Source: an uncultured Pelagibacteraceae bacterium (GTDB taxonomy: Bacteria; Pseudomonadota; Alphaproteobacteria; Pelagibacterales; Pelagibacteraceae). From it: a stretch of DNA of 64,000 nucleotides. A program made the position numbers and the translations under genes. Location: positions 119,399-183,398 of the forward strand of contig CACGIZ010000001.1 in the NCBI GenBank assembly GCA_902573235.1. The letters run 5' to 3'. The notes beneath the pieces are model-generated. The model saw nothing but the letters and a program-made list of their open reading frames with translations, had not been told where the DNA came from and made no database searches. Below, in pieces: positions 1 to 8,930 of this stretch. Numbering within the stretch: position 1 is the stretch's first letter; the number at the start of each line of letters is the position of its first letter.

Positions 1-712
1 TCTTACTAGCTGAATCTTTTTTTATTAAAAACATCAATATTGTGAATGCTCCAAAAGAAACAAGAAAAATTTGATGACTCATTGCTATTATAAAAGTTTT
101 TGTAAATTCAATATAAGGTTTAGCAAAAAAAATAATCACTAAAACATGAAATAAAAAACCACCTAAAGCCTGATAAAAATTGTTTACTGAAAGAGATAAA
201 TTATTACTTATTTTTTTCTGCCAAATTGTAGATAAAGTTATTGCTAGTAAAGCGATGATCGTTGCTATCAATCCTAATTGAGGAATTTCTTTACCTACAT
301 CTATTCCTAAGACTATAGTAGCTCCAAAAAATCCAAGTAAAACACCTACCCATTGTTTTGATGTAACTTTTTCTCCCAACAAAGGAACAGCTAAAATATT
401 AGTCAAAATAGGCTGAAGTGTAACAATCAAAGCAGCAATACTAGTAGGCATTCCTATAGATATTGAATAAAAGACGCCACCCAAGTAAAAGCCATGAAAA
501 AAAACTCCACTAATTATAGATTCAAATATATTTTTTTTATTTACAAAAATTGATTGTTTTTGAAATATAGAAAAGAAATAAAAACCTATAGCCACAAAAA
601 AAAATCTAAAAGCTAGTGCTGCAAATGGATCACTATTATCTACAATAGGTTTTGTAGTTATGAAAGCTGATGACCAAAGTAATATAAATAGGAAAGGAAA
701 TATTCTGACCAT
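1..712 (-). CDS. EamA/DMT-family membrane transporter, partial (3' end outside window)
   Basis: Translating the minus strand from the ATG at 712 gives an open frame that runs off the left edge, which is why the ORF track omits it. The product begins MVRIFPFLFILLWSSAFITT and is almost entirely hydrophobic, with about seven predicted membrane segments in the visible ~237 residues. The N-terminal WSSAF motif, the ALAFRF-type second segment and the later GVLLGFFGA segment are typical of EamA (DMT superfamily) permeases, which export or import small metabolites. The family normally has ten segments and about 290-300 residues, so roughly 50-60 residues are missing. The substrate cannot be told from sequence. 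Confidence 0.85.
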   Translation of the reverse strand, partial: MVRIFPFLFILLWSSAFITTKPIVDNSDPFAALAFRFFFVAIGFYFFSIFQKQSIFVNKKNIFESIISGVFFHGFYLGGVFYSISIGMPTSIAALIVTLQPILTNILAVPLLGEKVTSKQWVGVLLGFFGATIVLGIDVGKEIPQLGLIATIIALLAITLSTIWQKKISNNLSLSVNNFYQALGGFLFHVLVIIFFAKPYIEFTKTFIIAMSHQIFLVSFGAFTILMFLIKKDSASK

Positions 713-841
713 TTCAGGTTTTATAAAGTATTTATGCTTACATTAGATTATTTAATTTAGTTAAATTTACTTGTGAAAATTAGCCTTTTTAATTCTACCT
801 TGAGTTGTAATTTAAAATGTATAAGGTTCTGTTAAGTTTGT

Positions 842-1162
842 ATGAATAAAAAAATATTTATTAGTTTATCTATTTTATGCTTTCTTGGAGCTTGTGGAGC
901 ACCGACTGCAATGCTCGGTCCTGCCTATACACTTACTTCTACTGGAAATGTAACTCAAGCTGGATTGTCATATGGGTCTAATCATTTGATAACAAGCTAC
1001 ACTGGAAAAACTCCCATTGAAAATTTGGAGGAAATTACGTCTAAAAATATACCTAAAAAGAATAACATTCAAAAACAAACACTAGAAAGTGAAGATTTTT
1101 ATCAATTAGTCAAAAATAAAATCGAGAAATCTAGAGGTAGAATTAAATTATCTAATCAATAA
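842..1162 (+). CDS. Small putative lipoprotein of unknown function
   Basis: A 106-residue protein with a lipoprotein signal: a lysine-containing N-terminus, a hydrophobic stretch of about 12 residues and a lipobox LGAC at about residues 15-18, so Cys18 would be lipidated. The mature part contains a GPAYTLTSTGN-like segment rich in Gly/Ser/Thr and a charged C-terminal tail with predicted helix (QLVKNKIEKSRGRIKL). No enzymatic motif is visible and I do not recognise a named family. It is transcribed divergently from the EamA gene and overlaps the next, convergent gene by 11 bases at the 3' ends. Confidence 0.7.
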   Translation: MNKKIFISLSILCFLGACGAPTAMLGPAYTLTSTGNVTQAGLSYGSNHLITSYTGKTPIENLEEITSKNIPKKNNIQKQTLESEDFYQLVKNKIEKSRGRIKLSNQ

Positions 1163-1589
1163 TATTTAATAAAATTAAATTTAATTGTTTAGTTTCCTTA
1201 CACCATAGTTCGTAACTTTCACACATTCTCCATAAATGGTCAAATGCACGTTGTGAAATTTCAAGTGGAAAGTGACTCTTTGCATAGTACAATTCAGGAA
1301 ATTGTATTAATTGTTTTACTGTTAAGTCTTTTTGAATATGAAGTAATCTAATAGTTTCTTCAGGGACTTTTTTTTTTGTTTTTTGATCAATAAAATTATT
1401 TTTTTCTAATTTTTTTAATAATTCGTCATGAAACTTACCACTTCCAATTTTTTTATAGATGTCGCTTCCAATAAAAGCTTCTATTGCATTAATATTTGAA
1501 AAATCAGAATTTGTTTTTTTTAGTCTATAAACTTCAGAGTAAATTAATTCTGCAACCAATAATATATATGGTTTTTCTTTAGACGACAT
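1152..1589 (-). CDS. Hypothetical soluble protein, 145 aa
   Basis: A predicted cytoplasmic, mostly helical protein without signal peptide or membrane segment. It contains aromatic and histidine-rich patches (FPELYYAKSHFPL, then RAFDHLWRMCESYELWCKET) but no motif I can tie to a family. Its start codon overlaps the end of the upstream racemase gene by 11 bases, so the two are probably translated from one message. Codon use and base composition match the neighbours. Function unknown. Confidence 0.6.
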   Translation of the reverse strand: MSSKEKPYILLVAELIYSEVYRLKKTNSDFSNINAIEAFIGSDIYKKIGSGKFHDELLKKLEKNNFIDQKTKKKVPEETIRLLHIQKDLTVKQLIQFPELYYAKSHFPLEISQRAFDHLWRMCESYELWCKETKQLNLILLNIID

Positions 1590-2337
1590 TTGTCTGTTTG
1601 TATTTTTTCATCGCGGTGTTAGCCAAAATTAAATTTGGATCTAAAAATATCTTTGAAGATTTGATTGTTTTGAACGATTGAAATGCAAAAATTGCAATTG
1701 GTAATTCAGTACAACCAAGAATGATTCTTTTACATTTTTTTTTAATTAAAAAATTAATAGCAGGTTTAATTACTTTATTTGCTAATTTTACATTTCCCAT
1801 TTTGACAAGCTTAATCGCTTTATTTACAGAGTTATTTTGAATTGACTTACTAGGGAAAATTAGATTAAAATTTTTATCAAAGAATTTATTATACACACCT
1901 GTCTTTAAAGTTCCTTCGGTTGCAAGTAATCCAATTGATGAATTTTTTTTACATTTCTTTTTTGTGTGAATAAAAACTTCTTTAGGCATATTAACTATTG
2001 GTAATTTAATTTTTTTTTGTAAATCATCATACCAATAATGGGCAGTATTACATGGGATAACTATAAATTTACATTTACTTTTTTTTAATACATTGCATCC
2101 ATTTATTAAACTTTTAAGAACTGACGAATATCTTTTTTTACTTTTTTTACTATTAATTTTTTTTGATAAATTTCCTGTCTGAATACCTATAGACTCAGGC
2201 CTACCTGGAATATTTGATTTATTGTAAAGAAGAAATAAAGGATAATCTTGATCAATTTTACCTCTGTATAAAATTGCGAGTTTATTGCAGAAATCAAGAC
2301 CAGCTTGGGTCCCCATACCACCTAAAATACCAATCAT
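1579..2337 (-). CDS. Aspartate/glutamate racemase family protein
   Basis: A 252-residue protein of the Asp/Glu/hydantoin racemase superfamily, which interconverts amino-acid enantiomers with two opposed cysteines and no cofactor. Visible motifs are the N-terminal GILGGMGTQAGLDF loop, the first catalytic-cysteine motif PCNTAHYW at about residue 96, a TEGTLKTGVY segment, and the second cysteine motif LGCTELP near residue 210. Both catalytic cysteines are present, so the protein is probably active. Aspartate racemase is the closest fit (the NTAH motif and the length); glutamate racemase MurI is less likely because MurI usually has a VACNTAS-type motif. Confidence 0.85.
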   Translation of the reverse strand: MIGILGGMGTQAGLDFCNKLAILYRGKIDQDYPLFLLYNKSNIPGRPESIGIQTGNLSKKINSKKSKKRYSSVLKSLINGCNVLKKSKCKFIVIPCNTAHYWYDDLQKKIKLPIVNMPKEVFIHTKKKCKKNSSIGLLATEGTLKTGVYNKFFDKNFNLIFPSKSIQNNSVNKAIKLVKMGNVKLANKVIKPAINFLIKKKCKRIILGCTELPIAIFAFQSFKTIKSSKIFLDPNLILANTAMKKYKQTNVV

Positions 2338-2370
2338 ACTTTGTTATATCTTCTTACAAAAGAATAAATC

Positions 2371-2426
2371 ATTGGCTATAAAAATAAATTAATACTTATT
2401 AATTATTAAAATAATTTATAGCCAAT
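2371..2426 (-). terminator. Inverted repeat downstream of the cold-shock gene
   Basis: Twelve-base arms ATTGGCTATAAA (2371-2382) and TTTATAGCCAAT (2415-2426) face each other across an AT-only 32-base loop that can itself fold. It lies just past the stop codon of the minus-strand cold-shock gene and before the racemase start. It is plausibly a 3' stabiliser or terminator; there is no clean run of U directly after the stem. Confidence 0.5.
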
Positions 2427-2441
2427 AAAATATTATGAAAA

Positions 2442-2648
2442 TTATGCAGTTTTTAAGTTAACTGCTGAAGGACCTTTAGGACCGTCTTCAACATCGAAAG
2501 TCAAAGCTTGACCCTCATCTAAACCGTTCATACCAGCATTTCTTACAGCTGAAACATGTACAAACACATCTTTTTCTTTGTCATCTCTTTCAATAAAACC
2601 AAAACCTTTGGTTGGATTGAACCATTTCACTTTTCCTTGTAGACTCAT
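2442..2648 (-). CDS. CspA-family cold-shock protein
   Basis: A 68-residue single cold-shock domain, the usual family length. It has the RNP1 motif KGFGFIER (about residues 14-21) and RNP2 VFVHVSAV (about residues 28-35), both needed for binding single-stranded RNA and DNA. It acts as an RNA chaperone. The upstream region of about 110 bases is free of genes and could carry a leader RNA, as is common for csp genes. The gene stands alone, followed by an inverted repeat. Confidence 0.95.
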   Translation of the reverse strand: MSLQGKVKWFNPTKGFGFIERDDKEKDVFVHVSAVRNAGMNGLDEGQALTFDVEDGPKGPSAVNLKTA

Positions 2649-2762
2649 ATTTTTTTCTTCTTATGTTATATTAATTAATTACTTATAATTAAGTAAACCG
2701 TACTTCTTTAGAATTTATTAGCTTTTGTCAACTAAATATATGAATTTGGTTAATTTTTAGTT

Positions 2763-3230
2763 CTAATCGTTGTTTAGTTGTTTTGTCAAATAAATAGAGT
2801 TTACATCTTTTTTATAGTGTGCAAATGGCTCACATGGCTCAAAATTACACTTTTTAAATAGCTTTCTTGCTGGATCAAAAAATTTGCCAGCTCCAGTCTC
2901 TAGACTTATTCTTTTAATATTAAGCTTTTTTGCTTCATCAATTAAATGCTCAATAACTTTAATGCCATTTCCTTTATTCCTATATTTATCATGTATTCTT
3001 ATTGATTTAAATTCACCATGTTCTTTATCTAAAAACTTAAGTGCACCACAACCAAATAATTCTTTATCTTTCCACAAACTCCAGAATTTTATAGATGGAA
3101 CTTTAAGTCCAGGGATATCTAAAACATGAGCACTTCCTTCAGGCGAAGCAGCTTTTAATTCAACAAAATGCTTAGTAAGAAGTTCATTTACTTCTGGGTG
3201 ATCAAAATTTCCTTCGATAGATTCGAGCAT
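2763..3230 (-). CDS. GNAT-family N-acetyltransferase
   Basis: A 155-residue GCN5-related acetyltransferase. The acetyl-CoA-binding motif A appears as SIRIHDKYRNKGNGIKVIEHLI (the R/Q-x-x-G-x-G/A loop is RNKGNG), followed by the β5-like ISLETGAGKFFDPARKLFKKCNFEPC segment in which a GAG...A..LF..cGF pattern is typical. The acceptor substrate is unknown. The ATG directly follows the TAA of purK, so it is probably cotranscribed with purE-purK. Confidence 0.85.
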   Translation of the reverse strand: MLESIEGNFDHPEVNELLTKHFVELKAASPEGSAHVLDIPGLKVPSIKFWSLWKDKELFGCGALKFLDKEHGEFKSIRIHDKYRNKGNGIKVIEHLIDEAKKLNIKRISLETGAGKFFDPARKLFKKCNFEPCEPFAHYKKDVNSIYLTKQLNND

Positions 3231-4277
3231 TTAGATTATTGTCGTTATATGTCCCATTTTTCTTTTATCTTTAATTTCTTTTTTAAGATAATCAAAAAAA
3301 AATTGATTTTCATTTAATTTTATATTTTGTCTATATGGTGTAATTTGATTTCCAATTAAATTTTCCATTTTTGCATTATGAAGTTTTTTCAAAGGAATTT
3401 TTTCCATCGAACAAACGGCTCTGACATGATTCTCAAATTGACTTATGTTGTATGCATTAATCGTAAGATGACCAGAATTATGAACTCTTGGAGCAATTTC
3501 ATTAACGTATAAATTTTCATTTCTATCAATAAAAAATTCTACACAAAGTGTTCCAACATACTTTAATTCCTCAGCGATTCGAGTAGCCCATTCTGTTGAT
3601 TGATCTAATATCTTTTTATTAATTTCAGCTGGTATTAAAGAGTTCTTAAGTATTTGATCTTGATGTGTATTCTCAATTGGCTCATATACCTCAAAATTAT
3701 TTATTCCAAATCTAGTTACTATTACTGATATTTCTTTTTTAAGTTTAACCAATTTTTCAAGAATATATTCTTTTGAAAAATCAATATTCATAGAATTTAC
3801 ATCTTTTATATCTTTAATTGGATATTGACCTTTTCCATCATAGCCCATAGTTGTTGTTTTCAAAATTCCTGGAAGAAAGTCTCCTAAAGTTTCAAGATCA
3901 TCTTTCTTTTCTATTGAAACATATCTGGTTGTTCTAATATTAAGTTTATTAACAAAGTCTTTTTCAGCTAATCTATGTTGTATTAAACGATTGATTGATG
4001 GTTTTGGTAAAACAGGTTTAAATTTATTCATTTCATTTAAAGTTTCAAAAGGAATATTTTCAAACTCAAAAGTTATCACATCAACTTTTTGAATAAATTC
4101 TTGGATTTTTTGTTTATCATCATATTTTCCATGTATGAAATAATCGCAAAAATTTTGAGCAGGTGCATCAATGTCATCACAAAAAACAGTTGTATTTATA
4201 TTTAACTTTTTTGCAGCAGTGGCTAAAAGACTACCTAATTGACCACCTCCAATAATACCTAAATTCTTTACTGTCAT
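3231..4277 (-). CDS. purK: N5-carboxyaminoimidazole ribonucleotide synthase
   Basis: A 348-residue ATP-grasp enzyme that converts AIR, ATP and bicarbonate to N5-CAIR in purine synthesis. It starts with the dinucleotide-like IIGGGQLGSLL loop; the ATP-grasp core shows KTTTMGYDGKGQY (about residues 140-152), EISVIVTR, then the metal-binding VEFFIDRNENLYVNEIAPRVHNSGH near residues 240-270. Length is normal. It lies six bases after purE on the same strand. Confidence 0.95.
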   Translation of the reverse strand: MTVKNLGIIGGGQLGSLLATAAKKLNINTTVFCDDIDAPAQNFCDYFIHGKYDDKQKIQEFIQKVDVITFEFENIPFETLNEMNKFKPVLPKPSINRLIQHRLAEKDFVNKLNIRTTRYVSIEKKDDLETLGDFLPGILKTTTMGYDGKGQYPIKDIKDVNSMNIDFSKEYILEKLVKLKKEISVIVTRFGINNFEVYEPIENTHQDQILKNSLIPAEINKKILDQSTEWATRIAEELKYVGTLCVEFFIDRNENLYVNEIAPRVHNSGHLTINAYNISQFENHVRAVCSMEKIPLKKLHNAKMENLIGNQITPYRQNIKLNENQFFFDYLKKEIKDKRKMGHITTII

Positions 4278-4282
4278 TTTTT

Positions 4283-4786
4283 TTATTTAGGTCTTTTTTT
4301 TACAGATTTTGTTTGAGTAGATCGCCAATTATTTAATTTTTTTTTTACACCTGAGTCATAATTGGCAATAATAGCAGATGCTAATAGAGCAGCATTTATA
4401 GCTCCATCTTCTCCAATTGCTAATGTTCCAACAGGAATACCTTTAGGCATTTGTGCTATTGATAGCAAACTGTCTAGACCTTTAAGTTTTTTACTTTCTA
4501 TTGGCACTCCCAAAACTGGTAAATGCGTAATTGCTGCAATCATGCCAGGGAGATGTGCCGAACCCCCTGCACCAGCAATAATTACTTTAAAATTGTTTTT
4601 TTCTGCTTTGCTGGCAAATTCATACATTCTTTTTGGAGTTCGATGGGCTGAAAGTATTCTAGTCTCAAACTTTATGCCCATTTTTTTTAGAATTTTTGTA
4701 GATAATTGCATCGTTTTATAGTCAGATTGACTACCCATAACTATTGCAACTTTAAAATTTTTATTTTTTTTCATGGATTTAAGCAT
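4283..4786 (-). CDS. purE: N5-CAIR mutase (phosphoribosylaminoimidazole carboxylase, catalytic subunit)
   Basis: Class I PurE, 167 residues, acting immediately after PurK to move the carboxyl group from N5 to C4. Diagnostic motifs are [12 protein letters not shown] (substrate phosphate loop), [10 protein letters not shown] carrying the catalytic histidine, and [26 protein letters not shown]. The upstream gene is divergent. The annotated ATG is followed four codons later by a second ATG (MKKNKNFKV), which is an equally good start. Confidence 0.95.
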   Translation of the reverse strand: MLKSMKKNKNFKVAIVMGSQSDYKTMQLSTKILKKMGIKFETRILSAHRTPKRMYEFASKAEKNNFKVIIAGAGGSAHLPGMIAAITHLPVLGVPIESKKLKGLDSLLSIAQMPKGIPVGTLAIGEDGAINAALLASAIIANYDSGVKKKLNNWRSTQTKSVKKRPK

Positions 4787-4874
4787 AATCTTTATTTCAA
4801 AATTAGATTAAAATTTCAATAAAATAAATAGTATTTAAAAAAACATGTTGGTATGATTTGAATTAATAATCAAA

Positions 4875-5840
4875 ATGAATTTTAAAATAGATAATCTTCA
4901 ATACTGCAATTGGTCTAGAAAAGTTTTTGAAATTAATCGTGAAGCTGGATTGGATGCAGTGCATGTTACAATAGTTTACCATGAAGATTTCGATGAATTA
5001 TTGATGGAAATCAAAAAATGGGAAAAACTTTTTAAAGATAATTCAGATTTAATTTTTTTAGGTAAAAATTTCCAAGACATTGATAAAGCAAATAAAGAAA
5101 ATAAAACAGCTATTTTTTTTGGTTTCCAGAATTGTTCTCCAATTGAAGATGATATTAATTTAGTTGAGAAAGTTCATGAACTTGGTTGTAGGTTTATGCA
5201 ATTAACTTATAACAATCAGTCTTTATTAGCTACCGGATGTTACGAAAAAGTTGATAGTGGGGTTACTAATTTTGGACGAGAAGTTATTAAAGAGATGAAC
5301 AGAGTCGGAGTTGTTATTGACATGTCTCATTCAGCTGAAAAAAGTACATTTGATGCCATTGATATAAGTGAAAAACCTATAGCAATTACGCATGCCAATC
5401 CATCATTTTGGCATGCTGCAAAAAGAAATAAATCCTCTGAACTATTAAAAACTTTAAGTGATAGTGGAGGCATTCTAGGATTATCACTTTATCCACACCA
5501 TTTAAAAAATAATACGAATTGTTCTATAGATAGTTTTTGTGAAATGGTTGCAAAAACCGCAGAAATTATGAATGTAGATAACATTGGAATCGGTTCAGAT
5601 CTTTGCTTAAATCAACCTGATGAAGTTGTTGATTGGATGAGAAACGGCACGTGGTCAAAAAATAAAAACTATGGAGAGGGCTCAAAAAATAAAGCTGGTT
5701 TCCCAGAGCAACCAAATTGGTTTAAAGATGCCAGAGGATTTAAAAATTTAGAAAAAGGATTTAAAAAAGTTGGTTTTTCAGACAATGAGACCAATGGAAT
5801 ACTTGGAAACAATTGGTATAATTTTTATAAAAATATATAA
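4875..5840 (+). CDS. Membrane dipeptidase family (peptidase M19) hydrolase
   Basis: A 321-residue zinc amidohydrolase-fold protein related to renal dipeptidase. It carries the family segments FFGFQNCSPIEDD, ELGCRFMQLTYNNQSLLATGC, the VVIDMSHSAEKSTFDAID motif, IAITHANPS, and GIGSDLCLNQP toward the C-terminus, each contributing metal or substrate ligands. No signal peptide is visible, so it is probably cytoplasmic. It begins a tight plus-strand cluster with two uncharacterised genes (gaps of 2 and 9 bases), suggesting that the true substrate is a specific small metabolite handled by the whole cluster. Confidence 0.88.
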   Translation: MNFKIDNLQYCNWSRKVFEINREAGLDAVHVTIVYHEDFDELLMEIKKWEKLFKDNSDLIFLGKNFQDIDKANKENKTAIFFGFQNCSPIEDDINLVEKVHELGCRFMQLTYNNQSLLATGCYEKVDSGVTNFGREVIKEMNRVGVVIDMSHSAEKSTFDAIDISEKPIAITHANPSFWHAAKRNKSSELLKTLSDSGGILGLSLYPHHLKNNTNCSIDSFCEMVAKTAEIMNVDNIGIGSDLCLNQPDEVVDWMRNGTWSKNKNYGEGSKNKAGFPEQPNWFKDARGFKNLEKGFKKVGFSDNETNGILGNNWYNFYKNI

Positions 5841-5842
5841 CT

Positions 5843-7498
5843 ATGAACATAAAATTAAGAGATCCAAACATAATAATGAAACTCTCAAGACTTGGGTCAT
5901 TTCATCAATCTAAATTATCTTTTCTAAGAAGTTTTTTAAATGAGTTTAAAGATTGGGATTATAATAGAGACTTATTTGATCTTAATAAAAAAGGGTACGG
6001 TACTGCAGTATATTCTTTTAAAAAAAAAAACAGAGTTTACTCATTAATTTGTTTTGCAAATAAAATTAACGATCATGAAAGATCTGATAGAGTGATTGCA
6101 ACTAAGTGGGATGCAGCATTCACGCTTCATGATGGTATACCAAAAAAAAAAGATATTGAAAGATTAAGAAATGAAGTTCCAAAACAAGAAGTTGGAAGAC
6201 TGTCTTATAAGGAATTAACTTTATCCAGAGCTAATAAATCTGTTAGAATTTTTGAGCACGTTGTTCAAAGTTTAAGTAATGGTGTTCAACCAAATTTGAA
6301 TTTACTAGATAAAGTTGGATACCTTTATAGAACAACTGCAGTTTATGGGTCAGGTAAATTTGGTCTAGCAGATCGTTTTAGAATTAAGAATAGAGAGGAA
6401 ATTAATGGACCTTTTAGGTTAGAAATGATGTTAGTTTATTTAGTCAGACAGTTTACTTTTGATCAAGTTAATCATGTTGCCAAAAATAGAAATCCAAAAA
6501 AAGCTATTAAATTAGATCCACACATTTGTAAAAATCTTGGAATAGGAAATTCAACAGGTTTAGGTATGGCCCCATTTATAGTTAACCATCCAACATTATT
6601 GAATAATTGGATATTTTGTAGAGAAACTGCTTTAAAAAAAATAAGAGAATTAAAAAAGGTTGATAAAAAAGATAGTAATTTATTTAAAAATTGTGTGAGA
6701 AACTCCATTAAAAATATTACTAGTTGGAACACTGATAGTGAATATCAACTTCAGAAAATTAATCTTTTATTGCACGATGTTAGAAAATTTTTGACCTTTC
6801 TAGAAAAAAAATTTGATTTTCAAAAAGATTATCCATTTAATGAACTTTATCTTTGGTTGGAAAAGGAAACTTGTGATGAATGTATAGAATATATTGTGTC
6901 TATTATGTTAGAGCCATTTGATGAAATAGTACAACCACTTGTAAAAAAAATGAGCTCAGACGAGGAAAAATATTTTAACATTCCAACAGATCGTACAACT
7001 AAAGATTTATTGAGCATTATAGAAAAAAAATATTCAAATATTTTGACAATAAATTTTAAAAAAAAAGAAAATCAAAAAAAATTTTGGTTTATTTCAAAAA
7101 ATAAAGAGGAACCTAGATTTGCGGATCGTTTTGAAGAGCAAGGTTCTGAATTGGAACAGCCTCTTGCAATAGCAAGAGACATAAAAAAATTGCATGAAAA
7201 GTTATTATCATTAAGAAAATCATTAACAATAAATGAATTTTTAATCGATAATTCTGATTTGAGACATGTTATAAGAAGAGCTTTTATAGTAGAAAAATTT
7301 CCATACTCTGAAATTCAAGATAATACTATTGGTGAAAACACAATCCCAATTGATATGTTGAGATTAAAGTTATCTTTTTTTGGAGCTTTAAAATTTGATC
7401 CAAAATCTGATAAATGGCTTCGCATTTGTATGTTTCAAGGCGCACCACTTCCCAATGAACTAAAAAATTTTGATGATCAATGGGTTTATAAATCTTAA
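5843..7498 (+). CDS. Conserved hypothetical protein, 551 aa, in DUF3726 cluster
   Basis: A large soluble protein with no signal peptide or membrane segment. It starts with a charged/aromatic region (KLSRLGSFHQSKLSFLRSFL), has a YGTAVYSFKKKNRVYSLICFAN strand-rich segment near residues 50-75, a middle VYGSGKFGLADRFRI motif and a conserved-looking HPTLLNNWIFCRE motif. I cannot assign a fold or function. It starts two bases after the dipeptidase stop and is followed nine bases later by the DUF3726 gene, so the three are almost certainly cotranscribed. Confidence 0.8.
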   Translation: MNIKLRDPNIIMKLSRLGSFHQSKLSFLRSFLNEFKDWDYNRDLFDLNKKGYGTAVYSFKKKNRVYSLICFANKINDHERSDRVIATKWDAAFTLHDGIPKKKDIERLRNEVPKQEVGRLSYKELTLSRANKSVRIFEHVVQSLSNGVQPNLNLLDKVGYLYRTTAVYGSGKFGLADRFRIKNREEINGPFRLEMMLVYLVRQFTFDQVNHVAKNRNPKKAIKLDPHICKNLGIGNSTGLGMAPFIVNHPTLLNNWIFCRETALKKIRELKKVDKKDSNLFKNCVRNSIKNITSWNTDSEYQLQKINLLLHDVRKFLTFLEKKFDFQKDYPFNELYLWLEKETCDECIEYIVSIMLEPFDEIVQPLVKKMSSDEEKYFNIPTDRTTKDLLSIIEKKYSNILTINFKKKENQKKFWFISKNKEEPRFADRFEEQGSELEQPLAIARDIKKLHEKLLSLRKSLTINEFLIDNSDLRHVIRRAFIVEKFPYSEIQDNTIGENTIPIDMLRLKLSFFGALKFDPKSDKWLRICMFQGAPLPNELKNFDDQWVYKS

Positions 7499-7507
7499 AA
7501 ATAATTT

Positions 7508-8119
7508 ATGAAATCTTTAAGTGAAATAGAAACAACATCAAAAAGAGCCAGTAAAGCTATAGGGTTTTCTTGGGGCGTATCAGAAGAGGTAGCAAAGGGT
7601 ATAAGATTACTTGAGCTATTTGGTTTGCCAGGAATAAAAAATTTGAATCAATATTACAAGCTTATAAACAAAAAGAAATTTGATAATTTATCAGTTATCA
7701 ATAAAAATAATAAATCAAATAAATCTGCTTTATGCCCAATAAATTTAGGAATAAGTTTTTTAGATCAAATAAAAAAATTAGAGTCATTTAAAAAGATTAC
7801 TTTTAGCAATATAGCTTATCCAATACTTTTTATTCCTTTTTTAAGTAGAAGTTCGGAAATAATAGGAAAAAAAATATTATTTAAATTCGATAAAAATTTT
7901 TTTTTGTTTAATTTTGACGTGAATATCTTTTCTAATTTATCAAAAAAAAAATTTCCTCTAATAGCCAAAAAAATTGAAATAAGTATTTTAGATAATAAAG
8001 ACTCTTTTACAGAAAGAGAATGGAAAAATCTTTACAAACTATCTGAAAACACATTTGTAGAGGAGACAGAAAGTTTAAAAAAAAGTGCAGCTGGCGCAGG
8101 ATTGACTGATAATGACTAA
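7508..8119 (+). CDS. DUF3726-family protein
   Basis: A 203-residue protein whose N-terminus (SLSEIETTSKRASKAIGFSWGVSEEVAKGIRLLELFGLPG) matches the pattern I know from DUF3726, a family of about 200 residues with no known function. The remainder shows a CPINLGISFLD segment and a beta-rich middle, consistent with the family. The C-terminus overlaps the next small gene by eight bases. Recognition is from memory of the family pattern and needs a profile search. Confidence 0.75.
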   Translation: MKSLSEIETTSKRASKAIGFSWGVSEEVAKGIRLLELFGLPGIKNLNQYYKLINKKKFDNLSVINKNNKSNKSALCPINLGISFLDQIKKLESFKKITFSNIAYPILFIPFLSRSSEIIGKKILFKFDKNFFLFNFDVNIFSNLSKKKFPLIAKKIEISILDNKDSFTEREWKNLYKLSENTFVEETESLKKSAAGAGLTDND

Positions 8120-8273
8120 TGAAGAAGATATTAAAGAACAAGATTTAAAAGATTTAGATGATATTTGTGATGAATGTAAAGAAGAACACGAAAGTGTTAC
8201 ACAAAATCTAATTCTTACTGGGTTTAAAATTTGTAAATCTTGCAGAGTATCTAAAACTATATTTCCTATCTAG
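8112..8273 (+). CDS. Small four-cysteine protein, 53 aa (not in ORF track)
   Basis: Reading from the ATG at 8112 gives MTNEEDIKEQ...FPI, with the paired motifs CDEC (residues 19-22) and CKSC (41-44). The spacing CxxC-N18-CxxC is typical of a small zinc ribbon. The N-terminal half is acidic. The start overlaps the end of the DUF3726 gene, which points to translational coupling and membership of the dipeptidase/DUF3726 cluster. The stop overlaps by four bases the stop of the convergent Yip1-family gene. Confidence 0.65.
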   Translation: MTNEEDIKEQDLKDLDDICDECKEEHESVTQNLILTGFKICKSCRVSKTIFPI

Positions 8274-8812
8274 ATATGATTTATTGGCATGGCATTCATC
8301 CTACTCATCACAAAAGTAATAGATAAAAAAGCAATTATTAAAAAAGATAAAAATACAATTCCGAAAGATTTCAAATTTGATTTAAGATTTAAGATTTGTT
8401 TTGTAGACATTATTAATGCAGCGAAAATCCAAAATTGAGTTAAGAAAATAATTGGTATCATTAGCTCAGGAGTTACCGCAAAAAATCTTAATAAGCCTGG
8501 AGCATGTGCAAACCCAACTGCGGTTAGGACTTTTTTAAAGGATACTTTTGTTTGTTTGTCTGGAAATAACTTTACCCCTATTACAAAAATAAAAATTGCC
8601 CAAACAAACCAGGTTAAAATTGCTGTCAATCCCGACATAGCAACTGCAGTTTTTATCACAGTGTTAGCTGCAACCGCCCCAGCCATTCCATCAAGAATCA
8701 TGATCAAACCAGCAAAATAAATTGATGCCTCACCAAAATTTTTGTTATCGCTATATAAGGTTTTATCTAACTTAATAGATTTGAAAATTATATTTAAAAA
8801 TTCTCCAAACAT
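8270..8812 (-). CDS. Yip1-family integral membrane protein
   Basis: A 180-residue protein with about five membrane segments, preceded by an amphipathic N-terminal part. The sequence pattern (acidic/charged N-terminus, segments around residues 30-60, 60-85, 105-135 and 150-170, and a GFAHAPGLLRFF motif between segments 3 and 4) matches bacterial Yip1-domain proteins, which are of unknown function. Directly upstream, with stop and start abutting, lies a 34-residue membrane peptide gene. Confidence 0.75.
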   Translation of the reverse strand: MFGEFLNIIFKSIKLDKTLYSDNKNFGEASIYFAGLIMILDGMAGAVAANTVIKTAVAMSGLTAILTWFVWAIFIFVIGVKLFPDKQTKVSFKKVLTAVGFAHAPGLLRFFAVTPELMIPIIFLTQFWIFAALIMSTKQILNLKSNLKSFGIVFLSFLIIAFLSITFVMSRMNAMPINHI

Positions 8813-8917
8813 TTATTTTTTTTTATTTTTTTGTTCTTTATAAGAAACAATTAATGGAAATATTATTAAAGCAATAGTTATTAGAATGCAAATTGCAATT
8901 AAAAAACTTTTTGTCAT
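8813..8917 (-). CDS. Single-span membrane peptide, 34 aa (not in ORF track)
   Basis: The minus strand from 8917 reads MTKSFLIAICILITIALIIF and ends in a lysine-rich tail (SYKEQKNKKK). It is one hydrophobic helix with a positive C-terminus. Its TAA immediately precedes the ATG of the Yip1-family gene, which supports a real, cotranslated peptide rather than a chance frame. Function unknown. Confidence 0.5.
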   Translation of the reverse strand: MTKSFLIAICILITIALIIFPLIVSYKEQKNKKK

Positions 8918-8930
8918 ATAGTGGTTTTGG

